NCBI RefSeq assembly: GCF_019599265.1
Contig: NZ_JAHZTC010000013.1
Coordinates: 62,001-126,000, forward strand
Source: Pontibacter sp. HSC-14F20
GTDB taxonomy: Bacteria; Bacteroidota; Bacteroidia; Cytophagales; Hymenobacteraceae
Length of the DNA stretch: 64,000 nucleotides
Direction: 5' to 3'
Shown: in pieces, positions 55,338 through 63,394 of the stretch
How positions within the stretch are numbered: the first letter of the stretch is position 1
How the letters are laid out: every line of letters begins with the position of its first letter
Translations under genes and position numbers: made by a program
Notes under the pieces: generated by a model
The model's database searches: none
What the model saw: the letters and a program-made list of their open reading frames with translations, nothing else
Told to the model about the DNA's origin: nothing

Positions 55338-56189
55338 ATGAAAATTGGAATAACCGGAGCTACCGGGCAGCTCGGCCGCCTTATTGTATCAAAATTGAAA
55401 GAGAAAGTAGCACCCGAAGATCTGGTTGCACTGGTACGCTCCCCACAAAAAGCAGCTGATCTGGGTATAGAAGCACGTGAGGCCCATTATGACGAGCCCG
55501 AAACTCTGAAAAGTGCTTTGCAAGGTATAGATACCCTGCTGCTGATATCGGGAAGTGAAGTAGGGAAGCGCGCCACGCAACACGGGCACATTATTGAGGC
55601 GGCTAAAGCAAGTGGCGTCAGGCGTATCGTTTATACCAGTCTGCTACATGCCGATACTACTTCGGTAAGTTTAGGTGTCGAACATCGCGCTACAGAAAAG
55701 GCCCTGAAGGATTCCGGAATTCCGCATACCATCCTGCGCAACGGCTGGTATACCGAAAACTATACCGGCTCTATACCGGGTGCCCTTGCTGGCGGTGCCT
55801 TTATTGGTAGCGCAGGAGAGGGTAGAATTTCTTCTGCCACACGTGCCGATTTTGCCGAGGCGGCAGTAGCCGTTCTGACCACCGAAGGGCATGATGAAAA
55901 AGTTTATGAACTGGCTGGCGATGAAGCCTATACCCTCAGCGAACTGGCAGCAGAAATATCGCGGCAGACAGGTAAAGAAATCCCTTACAGGAATTTACCT
56001 GAATCTGATTATGCGGCCGCGCTCACAGGTTTCGGTATACCCGAAGGTATGGCAAAAGCAATTGCCAACTGGGACGTTTCAGTAGCGCAGGACGATTTGT
56101 ATGATGAGAGCCACCAACTCTCTAAACTGATCGGGCGACCTACAACGCCACTTTCTGTCGCTGTAAAGGATGCGCTAAAAGCGATTTAA
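55338..56189 (+). CDS. NmrA-like NAD(P)H:quinone oxidoreductase family protein
   Basis: A 283-residue atypical SDR. It opens with the nucleotide-binding 'MKIGITGATGQLGRLIV' and has 'LISGSEVGKRATQHGHIIEAAKASGVRRIVYTSLLHADTTS', 'GIPHTILRNGWYTENYTG' and 'GRISSATRADFAEAAVAVL', close to QorB (YtfG) of E. coli, which reduces quinones with NADPH. It is cytoplasmic. It stands alone on the plus strand at the left end of a group of redox-related genes, so a role in quinone or electrophile stress is plausible. It ends at a terminator shared with the convergent dioxygenase gene. Confidence 0.88.
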   Translation: MKIGITGATGQLGRLIVSKLKEKVAPEDLVALVRSPQKAADLGIEAREAHYDEPETLKSALQGIDTLLLISGSEVGKRATQHGHIIEAAKASGVRRIVYTSLLHADTTSVSLGVEHRATEKALKDSGIPHTILRNGWYTENYTGSIPGALAGGAFIGSAGEGRISSATRADFAEAAVAVLTTEGHDEKVYELAGDEAYTLSELAAEISRQTGKEIPYRNLPESDYAAALTGFGIPEGMAKAIANWDVSVAQDDLYDESHQLSKLIGRPTTPLSVAVKDALKAI

Positions 56190-56196
56190 AAAGCTT

Positions 56197-56248
56197 AATT
56201 CAGTAGAGCGAGCGGGTGCTATCTGCTATACCTTCGCTCTACTGAATT
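56197..56248. terminator. Bidirectional hairpin terminator
   Basis: A 15-bp perfect stem (56197-56211 with 56234-56248) encloses a 22-base loop that contains CTATACC, a partial copy of the window-wide word. It overlaps the stop codon of the minus-strand dioxygenase gene. Confidence 0.75.
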
Positions 56249-57128
56249 ACCCGATCATCACCGAGGTCATGGTCAGGGAGCCGCCTACCACTTTGTCGTT
56301 AAAAAAGGAAACGTCGTCCTTGCTGCCTTTCAGGCCCAGGGTATAGAGGAGTGGCCAGTAGTGTTCCGGCGTAGGTATAGCCAGCATGGCTTCCCGACCC
56401 AGCTGCTCATACCTGATCAGCTTGTCGTGCTGCCCGTTTCGGATGAGGTCTTTAAAAGTGGTGTTCATCTGTACCGCCCAGTCAAAGCCAAACTCCGGCT
56501 CATTTATTTTATCCCAGGCCACCATGCGCAGGTTGTGTACCATGTTACCGCTGCCCACAATCAACACGCCTTTTTTACGCAGGCTGGTTAGCTCTTTTGA
56601 TAGCTCATAATGATACTGCGGTCCTTTGGTATAGTCAATACTGAGCTGTAGTACAGGTATGTTAGCCTCGGGGTACATGTGCCGGATAATGGTCCAGGCG
56701 CCATGGTCGAGCCCCCAGTCGTGGTCCAGTTCCACTTCTGTGGATTGGATAATGGAAGCCGTTTCCTTTGCTAATTCCGGACTACCTGGTGCTTTATACT
56801 GTACATCAAACAACTCCTGCGGGAACCCCCCAAAATCATGAATAGTTTTAGGAAAATCCATGGCCGTAATACGGGTACCTTTGCTCAGCCAATGGGCCGA
56901 TACTACCAGCACAGCTTTAGGTGTGGGTACTGCTTTAGCCAGATGCGTCCATTTCTGGCTGAATTCATTGTCCAGAATGCCATTCATGGGAGAGCCGTGG
57001 CCGATAAAAAGAACCGGCATCAGCAGCTCCTGCTCACTCAGGTTGTCTGTAAATCTATTGAATGCGGATAATGTCGTCATACCTGCTACTCCTGTTAAAA
57101 GTGTTTTAATAAAATGTTTCAGTTGCAT
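56247..57128 (-). CDS. ygiD: 4,5-DOPA extradiol dioxygenase-like protein
   Basis: A 293-residue protein of the class III extradiol dioxygenase family (LigB type). Metal-binding and family motifs include 'PVLFIGHGSPMNGI', 'VVSAHWLSKGTRITAMD', 'HDFGGFPQELFDVQYKAPGSPELA', 'LDHDWGLDHGAWTIIRHMYP' and 'IVGSGNMVHNLRM'. It resembles E. coli YgiD, which has DOPA dioxygenase activity in vitro. The first 25 residues are hydrophobic ('FIKTLLTGVAGMTTLSAFN'), which suggests export or anchoring, unlike E. coli. It lies 67 bases beyond the DoxX gene on the same strand. Confidence 0.88.
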   Translation of the reverse strand: MQLKHFIKTLLTGVAGMTTLSAFNRFTDNLSEQELLMPVLFIGHGSPMNGILDNEFSQKWTHLAKAVPTPKAVLVVSAHWLSKGTRITAMDFPKTIHDFGGFPQELFDVQYKAPGSPELAKETASIIQSTEVELDHDWGLDHGAWTIIRHMYPEANIPVLQLSIDYTKGPQYHYELSKELTSLRKKGVLIVGSGNMVHNLRMVAWDKINEPEFGFDWAVQMNTTFKDLIRNGQHDKLIRYEQLGREAMLAIPTPEHYWPLLYTLGLKGSKDDVSFFNDKVVGGSLTMTSVMIG

Positions 57129-57148
57129 GGCAGCTTGATTAATTTAAA

Positions 57149-57181
57149 GGTGCTTCCGGGAAATAGTACCCAGGAAGCACC
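57149..57181 (-). terminator. Hairpin after the DoxX gene
   Basis: GGTGCTTCC (57149-57157) pairs with GGAAGCACC (57173-57181), 14 bases beyond the DoxX stop on the minus strand. The flank is AT-rich but has no long T run, so termination is only probable. Confidence 0.5.
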
Positions 57182-57195
57182 CGTCAAAATTTAAC

Positions 57196-57648
57196 TTACT
57201 GTACCGAAAATCTTTTGACGTAGGCCGGTTTCAGTACCCTTTGCAGCAGCAGGTAATCCAGAGAATACCTGCCGCTGCCTGCAAGCAGTAATGCAATATA
57301 AGGCATCAGGTATAGCAGCCCCAGTTCCTGCTTGGCAAACGGATCGGCACTGTGTACCAGGAACACCGCTACCAGCATGGTAATAATCAGGGGGAGGGTA
57401 GCCAGTCTGGTGCCCAAACCGATCAGGATCAGCAGCGAACAAATCACTTCGGCGAATACAGCCAGTATCAGTACGGCTGTAGCGCTCAACCCGAACAGGG
57501 CAGGGAACTGAACCGGACCTCCTGATAAAAGCATTTGCAGCTTTGGCCATCCGTGTCCGAGCATCAGGGTGGCTATACTTACCCGGGTTATCAGAAGCGC
57601 CACATCAATGCTGTTTGCGCTTTGGTACACGTTTAATAGCTTTCTCAT
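57196..57648 (-). CDS. DoxX family membrane protein
   Basis: A 150-residue inner-membrane protein with four hydrophobic helices. The core is 'SIDVALLITRVSIATLMLGHGWPKLQMLLSGG', followed by 'LSATAVLILAVFAEVICSLLILIGLGTRLATLPLIITMLVAVFLVHSADPFAKQELGLLYLMPYIALLLAG'. It matches the DoxX family more closely than the shorter relative at 44465-44923. It lies 21 bases downstream of the YceI gene on the same strand, so they are probably one transcript. DoxX proteins are tied to redox homeostasis in other bacteria. Confidence 0.9.
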   Translation of the reverse strand: MRKLLNVYQSANSIDVALLITRVSIATLMLGHGWPKLQMLLSGGPVQFPALFGLSATAVLILAVFAEVICSLLILIGLGTRLATLPLIITMLVAVFLVHSADPFAKQELGLLYLMPYIALLLAGSGRYSLDYLLLQRVLKPAYVKRFSVQ

Positions 57649-57669
57649 AGCTGATTCGTACTTAATTTA

Positions 57670-58242
57670 TTATTGGATAAACTCACCGTCTGCTTTGATG
57701 CGCACTTCGTCGCTGATCATCGGAGCCGGGAAACCGCTGCCTAGGTTAAAGTCAGAACGCTTGATGGTGCCCGTTACCTGGAAACCTGCTGTCTGCTTTT
57801 TGTTCATCGCGTTTTCTACTGTACCGTTGTATTTCATATCCATGGTCACTGGCTTGGTCACGCCGTTCAGGGTCAGGTTACCGGTCAGCTTGTAGTTATT
57901 TTTACCTGCTTGCTTGATAGAGGTGCTCTTAAAATTCATGGTCGGGAATTTCTCAACATTGAAAAAGTCCGGGCTCTTCAGGTGATTGTCTCTGTCCGTT
58001 ACTCTTGTGTTAATAGAAGCTGTTTTGGCGGTCAACTCTACTACTGCGTCGCTGAAATCCGGCTTCGTGGAAGTGATTTTCACATCGAAGTCATTGAATG
58101 TGCCCGATACATCGGCAATGCCCAGGTGGGTTACCGTAAAGCCAAGTTGTGAGTGCGCGTCATCGTTCGTCCAGATAGCGTTCAGGTTTGTGAATGCCGT
58201 AAGTGACAGGAATGCGAATAAAATAAGGGATATTCTTTTCAT
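57670..58242 (-). CDS. YceI family protein
   Basis: A 190-residue secreted lipocalin-like protein. A signal peptide ('ISLILFAFLSLTAFTNLNA') is followed by 'WTNDDAHSQLGFTVTHLGIADVSGTFNDFDVKITSTKPDFSDAVVELTAKTASINTRVTDRDNHLKSPDFFNVEKFPTMNFKST', the typical YceI barrel. YceI folds bind polyisoprenoids such as quinones. It lies in the periplasm. It is followed by a DoxX gene 21 bases on; the pair is a common Bacteroidota association and fits respiratory or quinone stress. Confidence 0.94.
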   Translation of the reverse strand: MKRISLILFAFLSLTAFTNLNAIWTNDDAHSQLGFTVTHLGIADVSGTFNDFDVKITSTKPDFSDAVVELTAKTASINTRVTDRDNHLKSPDFFNVEKFPTMNFKSTSIKQAGKNNYKLTGNLTLNGVTKPVTMDMKYNGTVENAMNKKQTAGFQVTGTIKRSDFNLGSGFPAPMISDEVRIKADGEFIQ

Positions 58243-58346
58243 AATAAGTGATTTAAAATAGTTATAAGAATTATAGTGTTGTGCTTATTGATGCAGGATT
58301 TTCCAGCCTGCCAGCCAATTATACCTGTGCCTCATGTTTAATTGAA

Positions 58347-58946
58347 TCAGCACTGCTGCATACTTTCCAAAGTTCTGCTCACAGTAAGGCCGCCTGCTAC
58401 AACTGGATTGAAACCGGCAGTTTCTACCAGTTCAGAAACGGTCTGCAACGCTTCCCCGTCATTGCCTGCGATGAACGCGTCAGCTCGTTTGCCATCGATC
58501 ACCGGTGTGGCAAAGTCGGCGGCAAATGTGGTGTTGAAAGCTTTTACCACTTTGGAATTGGGTAGCAGTTTTTGCAGTTCCTCTGCCGCGCTGGTATCGG
58601 GTGCTGTTACCAAACCATCGTATGTGTCGTTAAGCGGATTGGCAATGCTGATGACGATCTTCTGCGTGGCAACTTCCCTGATTTTATCGGCCATTTCCTG
58701 CTCTGCTCCGAAAGGAATTGCTGCTATGATGATATCTGCCTCCCAGCAGGCTTCTCTGGTGCAATCAATCGCCTCCACCTCTGCAGTAGGGTAACTTTTT
58801 TTGATGTCCGCTGCTACAGCCTTCACTTTATCCAGGTCATTGGCGCAAAGCAGCAATCGGTAATTGCCCTTCGCCAGACTTTTGGATAAAGCAGACCCCA
58901 TGCTTCCGGAGGCTCCTATGATCGCTATGGTTTGCATTGTCTTCAT
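58347..58946 (-). CDS. NADP-binding F420-oxidoreductase-like protein
   Basis: A 199-residue protein with a Rossmann dinucleotide motif 'IAIIGASGSMGSALSKSLAKG' and the F420_oxidored pattern 'ADIIIAAIPFGAEQEMADKI', 'ISIANPLNDTYDGL', 'SKVVKAFNTTFAADFATP' and 'ADAFIAGNDGEALQTVSELVETAGFNPV'. It probably uses NADP(H) to reduce an unknown acceptor; Bacteroidota lack cofactor F420. The frame extends upstream to 59012, but the ATG at 58946 (or 58937) is more likely. A -7 box and a Fnr-like inverted repeat lie just upstream, and the Crp/Fnr gene is its neighbour on the same strand. Confidence 0.82.
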   Translation of the reverse strand: MKTMQTIAIIGASGSMGSALSKSLAKGNYRLLLCANDLDKVKAVAADIKKSYPTAEVEAIDCTREACWEADIIIAAIPFGAEQEMADKIREVATQKIVISIANPLNDTYDGLVTAPDTSAAEELQKLLPNSKVVKAFNTTFAADFATPVIDGKRADAFIAGNDGEALQTVSELVETAGFNPVVAGGLTVSRTLESMQQC

Positions 58947-58967
58947 CGTTCTTACTAATTGACAATA

Positions 58968-58975
58968 CAAAGGTA
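58968..58975 (-). promoter_or_regulatory. Candidate -7 box TACCTTTG
   Basis: On the minus strand this matches TAnnTTTG and has the same sequence as the -7 box before the 16.5-kb TetR gene. It would start transcription near 58961, 15 bases before the chosen ATG of the NADP-binding gene. Confidence 0.5.
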
Positions 58976-59016
58976 CGACCACGCCAGGCCTCGCTGCATT
59001 GCGTGCGGTCAAGAAA

Positions 59017-59040
59017 AAGCATTGATCTAAATCAATGCTT
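59017..59040 (-). promoter_or_regulatory. Perfect inverted repeat with Fnr-box geometry
   Basis: AAGCATTGAT and ATCAATGCTT flank CTAA. The inner part is TTGAT-N4-ATCAA, identical to the consensus for Crp/Fnr-type regulators. It lies between the stop of the Crp/Fnr gene and the promoter of the NADP-binding gene, centred about 67 bases before the predicted start. On the minus strand a T run follows the stem, so it may instead, or also, terminate the Crp/Fnr gene. Confidence 0.6.
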
Positions 59041-59060
59041 TCAGGAAATGAGACAGGTTA

Positions 59061-59639
59061 TTATTTGCTGGAGATCCGTTTCCTGATACGGCTCAGAGTC
59101 TCGGGGGTGAGGCCCATGTAGGAGGCGATCATGTGCTGGGGAACACGCTGAGCGATGTGCGGGTAGAGGGCAATGAAATCCTGGTAGCGCTCCTCTACAG
59201 AGGCACTGATAATGGAAGTCAGACGGCGCTGCATGGCCAGATAGGCGCCCGTAATATTGAGTCGGGTGAAGGTTTCATACTTGGGCATCGTCTGCAATAG
59301 CTCCTCGTGTGCAGATTTGCTGATGATTACCAGTTCCGAGTCTTCCAGGGCATCGATGTTGTAGGTGGCGGGCTCGCCTGTCAGGAAGCTGAACAGGTCT
59401 GAGATCGTCCACCCCTCCAAACCGAACTGGATGATGTGCTCGTTGCTGTTTTCGTCGACAGAGTAGGCGCGCAAAGCCCCTTTCTCCACAAAGGCAATCA
59501 TTTTACAAACATCACCCTCCTGCAGCAGGTACTGCTTCTTCCTGATTTTTTTTAGAGTAAGGTAGGCTTTGATGTGCGCCTGTTCATCTTCTGTTAGCTG
59601 GACTTTGCTGTTAAAATGCTGAAAGAATAAGTTGTACAT
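59061..59639 (-). CDS. Crp/Fnr family transcriptional regulator
   Basis: A 192-residue regulator. The N-terminal cyclic-nucleotide-binding-like domain reads 'KKIRKKQYLLQEGDVCKMIAFVEKGALRAYSVDENSNEHIIQFGLEGWTISDLFSFLTGEPA', and the C-terminal helix-turn-helix is around 'ERYQDFIALYPHIAQRVPQHMIASYMGLTPETLSRIRKRI'. No Fnr-type cysteine cluster is seen, so it does not sense oxygen through an iron-sulphur centre. Whether it binds a cyclic nucleotide is open. Its neighbours are redox enzymes, and a TTGAT-N4-ATCAA repeat lies at its 3' end. Confidence 0.93.
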   Translation of the reverse strand: MYNLFFQHFNSKVQLTEDEQAHIKAYLTLKKIRKKQYLLQEGDVCKMIAFVEKGALRAYSVDENSNEHIIQFGLEGWTISDLFSFLTGEPATYNIDALEDSELVIISKSAHEELLQTMPKYETFTRLNITGAYLAMQRRLTSIISASVEERYQDFIALYPHIAQRVPQHMIASYMGLTPETLSRIRKRISSK

Positions 59640-59736
59640 CCTCTCTTATATTAGGATAAGCTTGTAATCGGGTAAAAAGACTGCTCCAAGTGTAATTACT
59701 GGGTCGGAGCTCATACTTGTATCCAAGTTAGCAGTT

Positions 59737-60396
59737 TTATTCCACCCGCTCGGTTTCCTTCGTCGGTTTTTCGCCAAGAAATTCCACCCACGCTTTTTTG
59801 ATACACGGATAGTGTTTAGATGCTTCCACCAAATTCATAAAGGCAACCAAGTTGTCTTCAAACCTTTTGGCCAGCGTCTCATTCTTCAGACTGCCATCCT
59901 CATTAAAAGCTTCATGGGCTGCAGCCAGGGAAAACATATCCGGATATACCCTGGTGCCGAGGTGCTCAAAAGGTACCCGCAGAGCCCAAAGTCCCCGGTT
60001 GCCGCCCGCCATGGACGGAGAAGCGGATAGCAGCAAAGCATGGTGCTGGTGGAAAGGCTGTGGCCGGAAACGGGAGGTCCAGTCAATGATATTCTTCAGA
60101 TAGCCGGGCATGGATCCGTTGTATTCCGGCGAGGAAATTATAAAGGCATCGTTTGCCAGAATACGTTTCCGGAATTCTTCAGCACCTTCAGGATGATAAT
60201 TATCTACTTCCAGGTCCTGATTAAACGTTGGGCAGTCAAAGTCGGCCATGTCGGCAAAGTCCACGGTGCCACCGTGTTTTTCAATAACCGTAGCGGCTAG
60301 TTTTGCCAGCCTGGTATTAAGGGAACCATTACGCAGCGAAGCGGAGAAAATCAGAAAACTGGTGTGCTCACGACTACTATGTTTTTGCTTTTCCAT
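59737..60396 (-). CDS. NADPH-dependent FMN reductase
   Basis: A 219-residue flavodoxin-fold protein of the FMN_red family (azoreductase/quinone reductase type). The flavin-phosphate loop is 'SASLRNGSLNTRLAKLAA' and the second flavin-binding element is 'SPEYNGSMPGYLKNIIDW', followed by 'LLSASPSMAGGNRGLWALR'. It should reduce flavin, quinones or nitro compounds with NADPH. It is cytoplasmic. It is oriented away from the ring-cleaving dioxygenase gene, with about 310 bases between the two starts. Confidence 0.9.
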   Translation of the reverse strand: MEKQKHSSREHTSFLIFSASLRNGSLNTRLAKLAATVIEKHGGTVDFADMADFDCPTFNQDLEVDNYHPEGAEEFRKRILANDAFIISSPEYNGSMPGYLKNIIDWTSRFRPQPFHQHHALLLSASPSMAGGNRGLWALRVPFEHLGTRVYPDMFSLAAAHEAFNEDGSLKNETLAKRFEDNLVAFMNLVEASKHYPCIKKAWVEFLGEKPTKETERVE

Positions 60397-60707
60397 GTCA
60401 GTCCTTTGTTTTAAATTTTGGAAGCACTGCCTGTTGTTTTACATGCAGGCAAGCTTAGCTTTTACAGGTATAGGAGCAAGACGTGCGACCTTCATTTGTT
60501 AAACGATACGGCAGCAAAAAGTTATTGACAAGGTATGGCGGTTTTCAGATTTGCCTGAAGGTATACTCACTCGCTAAACCGGATATCAAATGCATGGCTT
60601 CCGTTGCAGACTTGATTTCAATGGGTATACCTGTTAGCCTGGTTATAAACGTATAGGTATACGTATATAACTTATACCTGTCTCAGTATCAATTAAGAGC
60701 AAGCAGC
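60397..60707. other. Divergent control region with palindrome and repeated words
   Basis: About 310 bases separate the FMN reductase and ring-cleaving dioxygenase starts. A near-palindrome CGTATA-GG-TATACG lies at 60650-60663, 45 bases before the dioxygenase ATG. Five copies of the GGTATA/TATACC word are present, near 60466, 60560, 60624, 60656 and 60673. No open frame is credible. Confidence 0.55.
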
Positions 60708-61685
60708 ATGAACCAGCTGAAAGGAATACATCATGTCACAGCAATAGCCAGCAGTGCCGAGAAAATTTATGATTTCTTCACCAATGTACTGGGCATGCGC
60801 TTGGTGAAGAAAACAGTAAACCAGGATGATATTCAGACCTACCATTTGTTTTTTGCCGATGACAAAGGCAGCGCAGGCACCGATATGACTTTCTTTGATT
60901 TTCCGGGTATTCCGAAAGGTGTGCATGGGACAAATGAGATTGCCAAAACCTCTTTCCGGGTACCTAATGATGCGGCCCTGGCGTACTGGGAAAAGCGCTT
61001 TGATCGGCTAAAAGTAAAACACGCTGGCATCCAGAAGCAATTTGACAGGTATACGCTTTCCTTCGTTGATTTCGACGAGCAGCATTACCAGTTAATCTCA
61101 GATGAAAACAATACAGGTATAGCAGCAGGCACGCCCTGGCAACATGGGCCCGTTCCGCTGGAGTACGCCATTACGGGCCTGGGGCCAATCTTTATCCGGG
61201 TGGCGGACTTCGACTACTTTAAGGAAATGCTCGAAAAAGTGTTGTTGTTCAAAGAGACCGGGCAGGAGGGTGCATTTCATTTGTTTGAGGTAGGAGAGGG
61301 CGGAAACGGCGCATCCGTTATGGTAGAGCACAATACCAAAATGGCTGATGCCCGGCAGGGTTATGGCACGGTGCACCATGTCGCTTTCCGGGTGGCGGAC
61401 CGCACAGCGCTCGAGGAGTGGATTGCCCGCATGGACGCCTTCGGATTCGCTACTTCGGGTTATGTCAACCGTCACTTCTTCGAGTCATTATATGTTAGGG
61501 TAACCCAGGAGATTTTATTTGAATTCGCCACCGATGGACCTGGTTTTATGGGCGATGAACCTTATGAAACACTGGGGGAGAAGCTGTCCCTGCCGCCGTT
61601 CCTGGAGCCCAAGCGCGAGACAATCGAAAAGTTGGTCCGTCCGATCGATACAACCAGAAGCACCCGCACATTCGCCAAAGAGTAG
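60708..61685 (+). CDS. Ring-cleaving dioxygenase (glyoxalase fold, MhqO-like)
   Basis: A 325-residue extradiol-type dioxygenase made of two vicinal oxygen chelate modules. The first starts 'GIHHVTAIASSAEKIYDFFTNVLGMRLVKKTVNQDD' and the second contains 'YGTVHHVAFRVADRTALEEWIARMDAFGFATSGYVNRHFFESLYVR'. The His and Glu residues that bind the metal ('GIHHVT', 'VHHVAF', 'ILFEFATDGPGF') are in place. It resembles the MhqO and LinE-like groups, which are induced by quinones and catechols in Bacillus. The neighbours (FMN reductase, LLM monooxygenase) fit a quinone-detoxification set. Confidence 0.9.
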   Translation: MNQLKGIHHVTAIASSAEKIYDFFTNVLGMRLVKKTVNQDDIQTYHLFFADDKGSAGTDMTFFDFPGIPKGVHGTNEIAKTSFRVPNDAALAYWEKRFDRLKVKHAGIQKQFDRYTLSFVDFDEQHYQLISDENNTGIAAGTPWQHGPVPLEYAITGLGPIFIRVADFDYFKEMLEKVLLFKETGQEGAFHLFEVGEGGNGASVMVEHNTKMADARQGYGTVHHVAFRVADRTALEEWIARMDAFGFATSGYVNRHFFESLYVRVTQEILFEFATDGPGFMGDEPYETLGEKLSLPPFLEPKRETIEKLVRPIDTTRSTRTFAKE

Positions 61686-61718
61686 GGTGGCCTTTCTGCT
61701 TGATAGTCATAATGAAGG

Positions 61719-62262
61719 ATGCATTTTAAACTGGCGCTTTTCAAAAATGCCATTGCCCAGTACGATGGTGAGATGATAGACACAGCCGGAGATGGGGCTG
61801 TATGCTGTTTTTGGGCTGAACAGTAAAATAAGGCAAGCAGCCGATTCGGTGGTGCTGACCGGCTTAAAAATTCTGGCAGATCTGAGAATCTTACAACACC
61901 TACTTACATCCTTACGTCAATCATACCTTTGAAATTGGAATAGGTGTGTATGTGGGAAAGGAGGTGGTAGGAAATGTAGGTATAGGGTTGAGCCACAACC
62001 TCACGGAGATTGATTTCCGGTTAACATAGCCGCACGGATACAGGCTGCCACCAAAGAACTGAACAACAACTTCCTGATTTCAGGCGTAACTTATCGTTTG
62101 CTTAAAAATCCACTTTATGCAGTTGGCTGCGATTGCCTGAATCTGAAGGGTGTCAGCACACCTTATGAAGTGAAACTGACCGGAAAGCCCTATGAAAAAA
62201 AAGGATACCGCGGTCCTCCCCGAAACGAGGTTATGACGTTGCCTTTGCCACAGCCTTTTTAA
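61719..62262 (+). pseudogene. Degraded class III adenylate/guanylate cyclase gene
   Basis: The plus-strand gap holds the remains of a cyclase catalytic domain in three or more frames. The fragments in order are 'AIAQYDGEMIDTAGDGAV' (61719-61826, ends TAA), 'FGLNSKIRQAADSVVLTGLKILADLRIL' (about 61810-61932), 'YLHPYVNHTFEIGIGVYVGK' through 'EVVGNVGIGLSHNLTEIDF' (about 61901-62029) and 'VNIAARIQAATKELNNNFLISGVTYRLL' plus 'LNLKGVSTPYEVKL' (62020-62262). Together they match the second half of a typical cyclase domain. The first metal-binding Asp region is missing, and at least three frameshifts break it. The end overlaps the convergent LLM gene. Confidence 0.8.
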
Positions 62263-63274
62263 CAGTCGGTGCCACCACCGTTCCAAGCAATTCTACGGCT
62301 CGCATCACGCTGGCGTGCGGTAACGTGCCCACGCTGATATGCAACAGGAAACGTGTATTGCCGAACAACTCATACTCATACAAAATCTTATCGATCACTT
62401 GCTGCGGGCTGCCTACCAGCAAAGAGCCAGTGGGACCGCGCATCGCTTCATAATGCTCCCTGTTCATATCTGACCAGCCCCGCTCGCGCCCGAGTTTACT
62501 CATGACATAGGCATAAGGGCCATAATAATTGTCAGCAGCCTTTTGCGCATCGTCCGCAATAAATCCATGCGAATTGATGGCCAGTTGAAGTTTAGCAGGG
62601 TCGTGTCCGGCTTTTTTGTAGGTCTCCTTGTACAAGTTAGTGAAGGGAACAAAGCGTTCCGGCTCGCCACCGATAATGGCCAGCGCCATGGGCAGGCCAT
62701 GCGTAGCAGCCCGAATCACAGATTGCGGGGTGCCACCAACCGCCACCCAGATGGGCAGTTCTTGCTGGTACGGCCTTGGGTAAACGCCTCGGTTATCAAT
62801 AGACGGCCGGTGTTTGCCTTCCCAGGTTATTTTCTCGCTTTTGTTAAGTGCGATCAGCAGCTCCAGCTTCTCTGAAAACAAGGTGTCGTAATCTTTCAGG
62901 TTGTTGCCAAAAAGCGGAAAAGACTCGATAAAAGAGCCGCGGCCAGCCATGATCTCCGCCCGGCCTTTGGACAATAGATCCACATGCGCAAAATCCTGAA
63001 AAACGCGAACAGGATCATCCGAACTTAACACCGTGACAGCGCTCGATAACTTTATATTTTTGGTTTTAACAGCGGCTGCCGCTAATACAACGGCCGGAGA
63101 AGAAACAATATAATCAGACCGGTGATGCTCTCCAATGGCAAAAACATCCAAACCAACCTGATCTGCCAATTCTATTTCTTCCATCAGGTTATGCATCCTT
63201 TCGTAAGGGTGAAGCAGTTTTCCGGTGGCAGGGTCCGGGGTATTCTCGACGAAGGTGGTTATTCCGATTTCCAT
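62231..63274 (-). CDS. LLM class flavin-dependent oxidoreductase
   Basis: A 347-residue luciferase-like monooxygenase. The TIM-barrel signature includes '[68 protein letters not shown]', '[41 protein letters not shown]', '[27 protein letters not shown]' and '[18 protein letters not shown]'. It should use reduced FMN to oxidise an unknown substrate. It is cytoplasmic. It lies divergent from an AraC-type gene, with an inverted repeat between them, so control by that regulator is likely. Confidence 0.93.
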   Translation of the reverse strand: MEIGITTFVENTPDPATGKLLHPYERMHNLMEEIELADQVGLDVFAIGEHHRSDYIVSSPAVVLAAAAVKTKNIKLSSAVTVLSSDDPVRVFQDFAHVDLLSKGRAEIMAGRGSFIESFPLFGNNLKDYDTLFSEKLELLIALNKSEKITWEGKHRPSIDNRGVYPRPYQQELPIWVAVGGTPQSVIRAATHGLPMALAIIGGEPERFVPFTNLYKETYKKAGHDPAKLQLAINSHGFIADDAQKAADNYYGPYAYVMSKLGRERGWSDMNREHYEAMRGPTGSLLVGSPQQVIDKILYEYELFGNTRFLLHISVGTLPHASVMRAVELLGTVVAPTVKKAVAKATS

Positions 63275-63275
63275 A

Positions 63276-63335
63276 GTTCAGATTTCAACTGTCTCACACA
63301 AGGTATAAATTACGTAATCTAAACAAAATCTGAAC
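63276..63335. promoter_or_regulatory. Inverted repeats between LLM and AraC genes
   Basis: GTTCAGATTT (63276-63285) and AAATCTGAAC (63326-63335) are perfect inverted repeats 40 bases apart. Between them is the perfect palindrome ATTACGTAAT (63309-63318). They lie in the short region between divergent genes and are candidate sites for the AraC regulator. Confidence 0.45.
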
Positions 63336-63394
63336 GGCCCGACTTAAATTCATCTTTAAGTTGCTTCCTGTCGCGAAATATGCCAACTTAAAAT

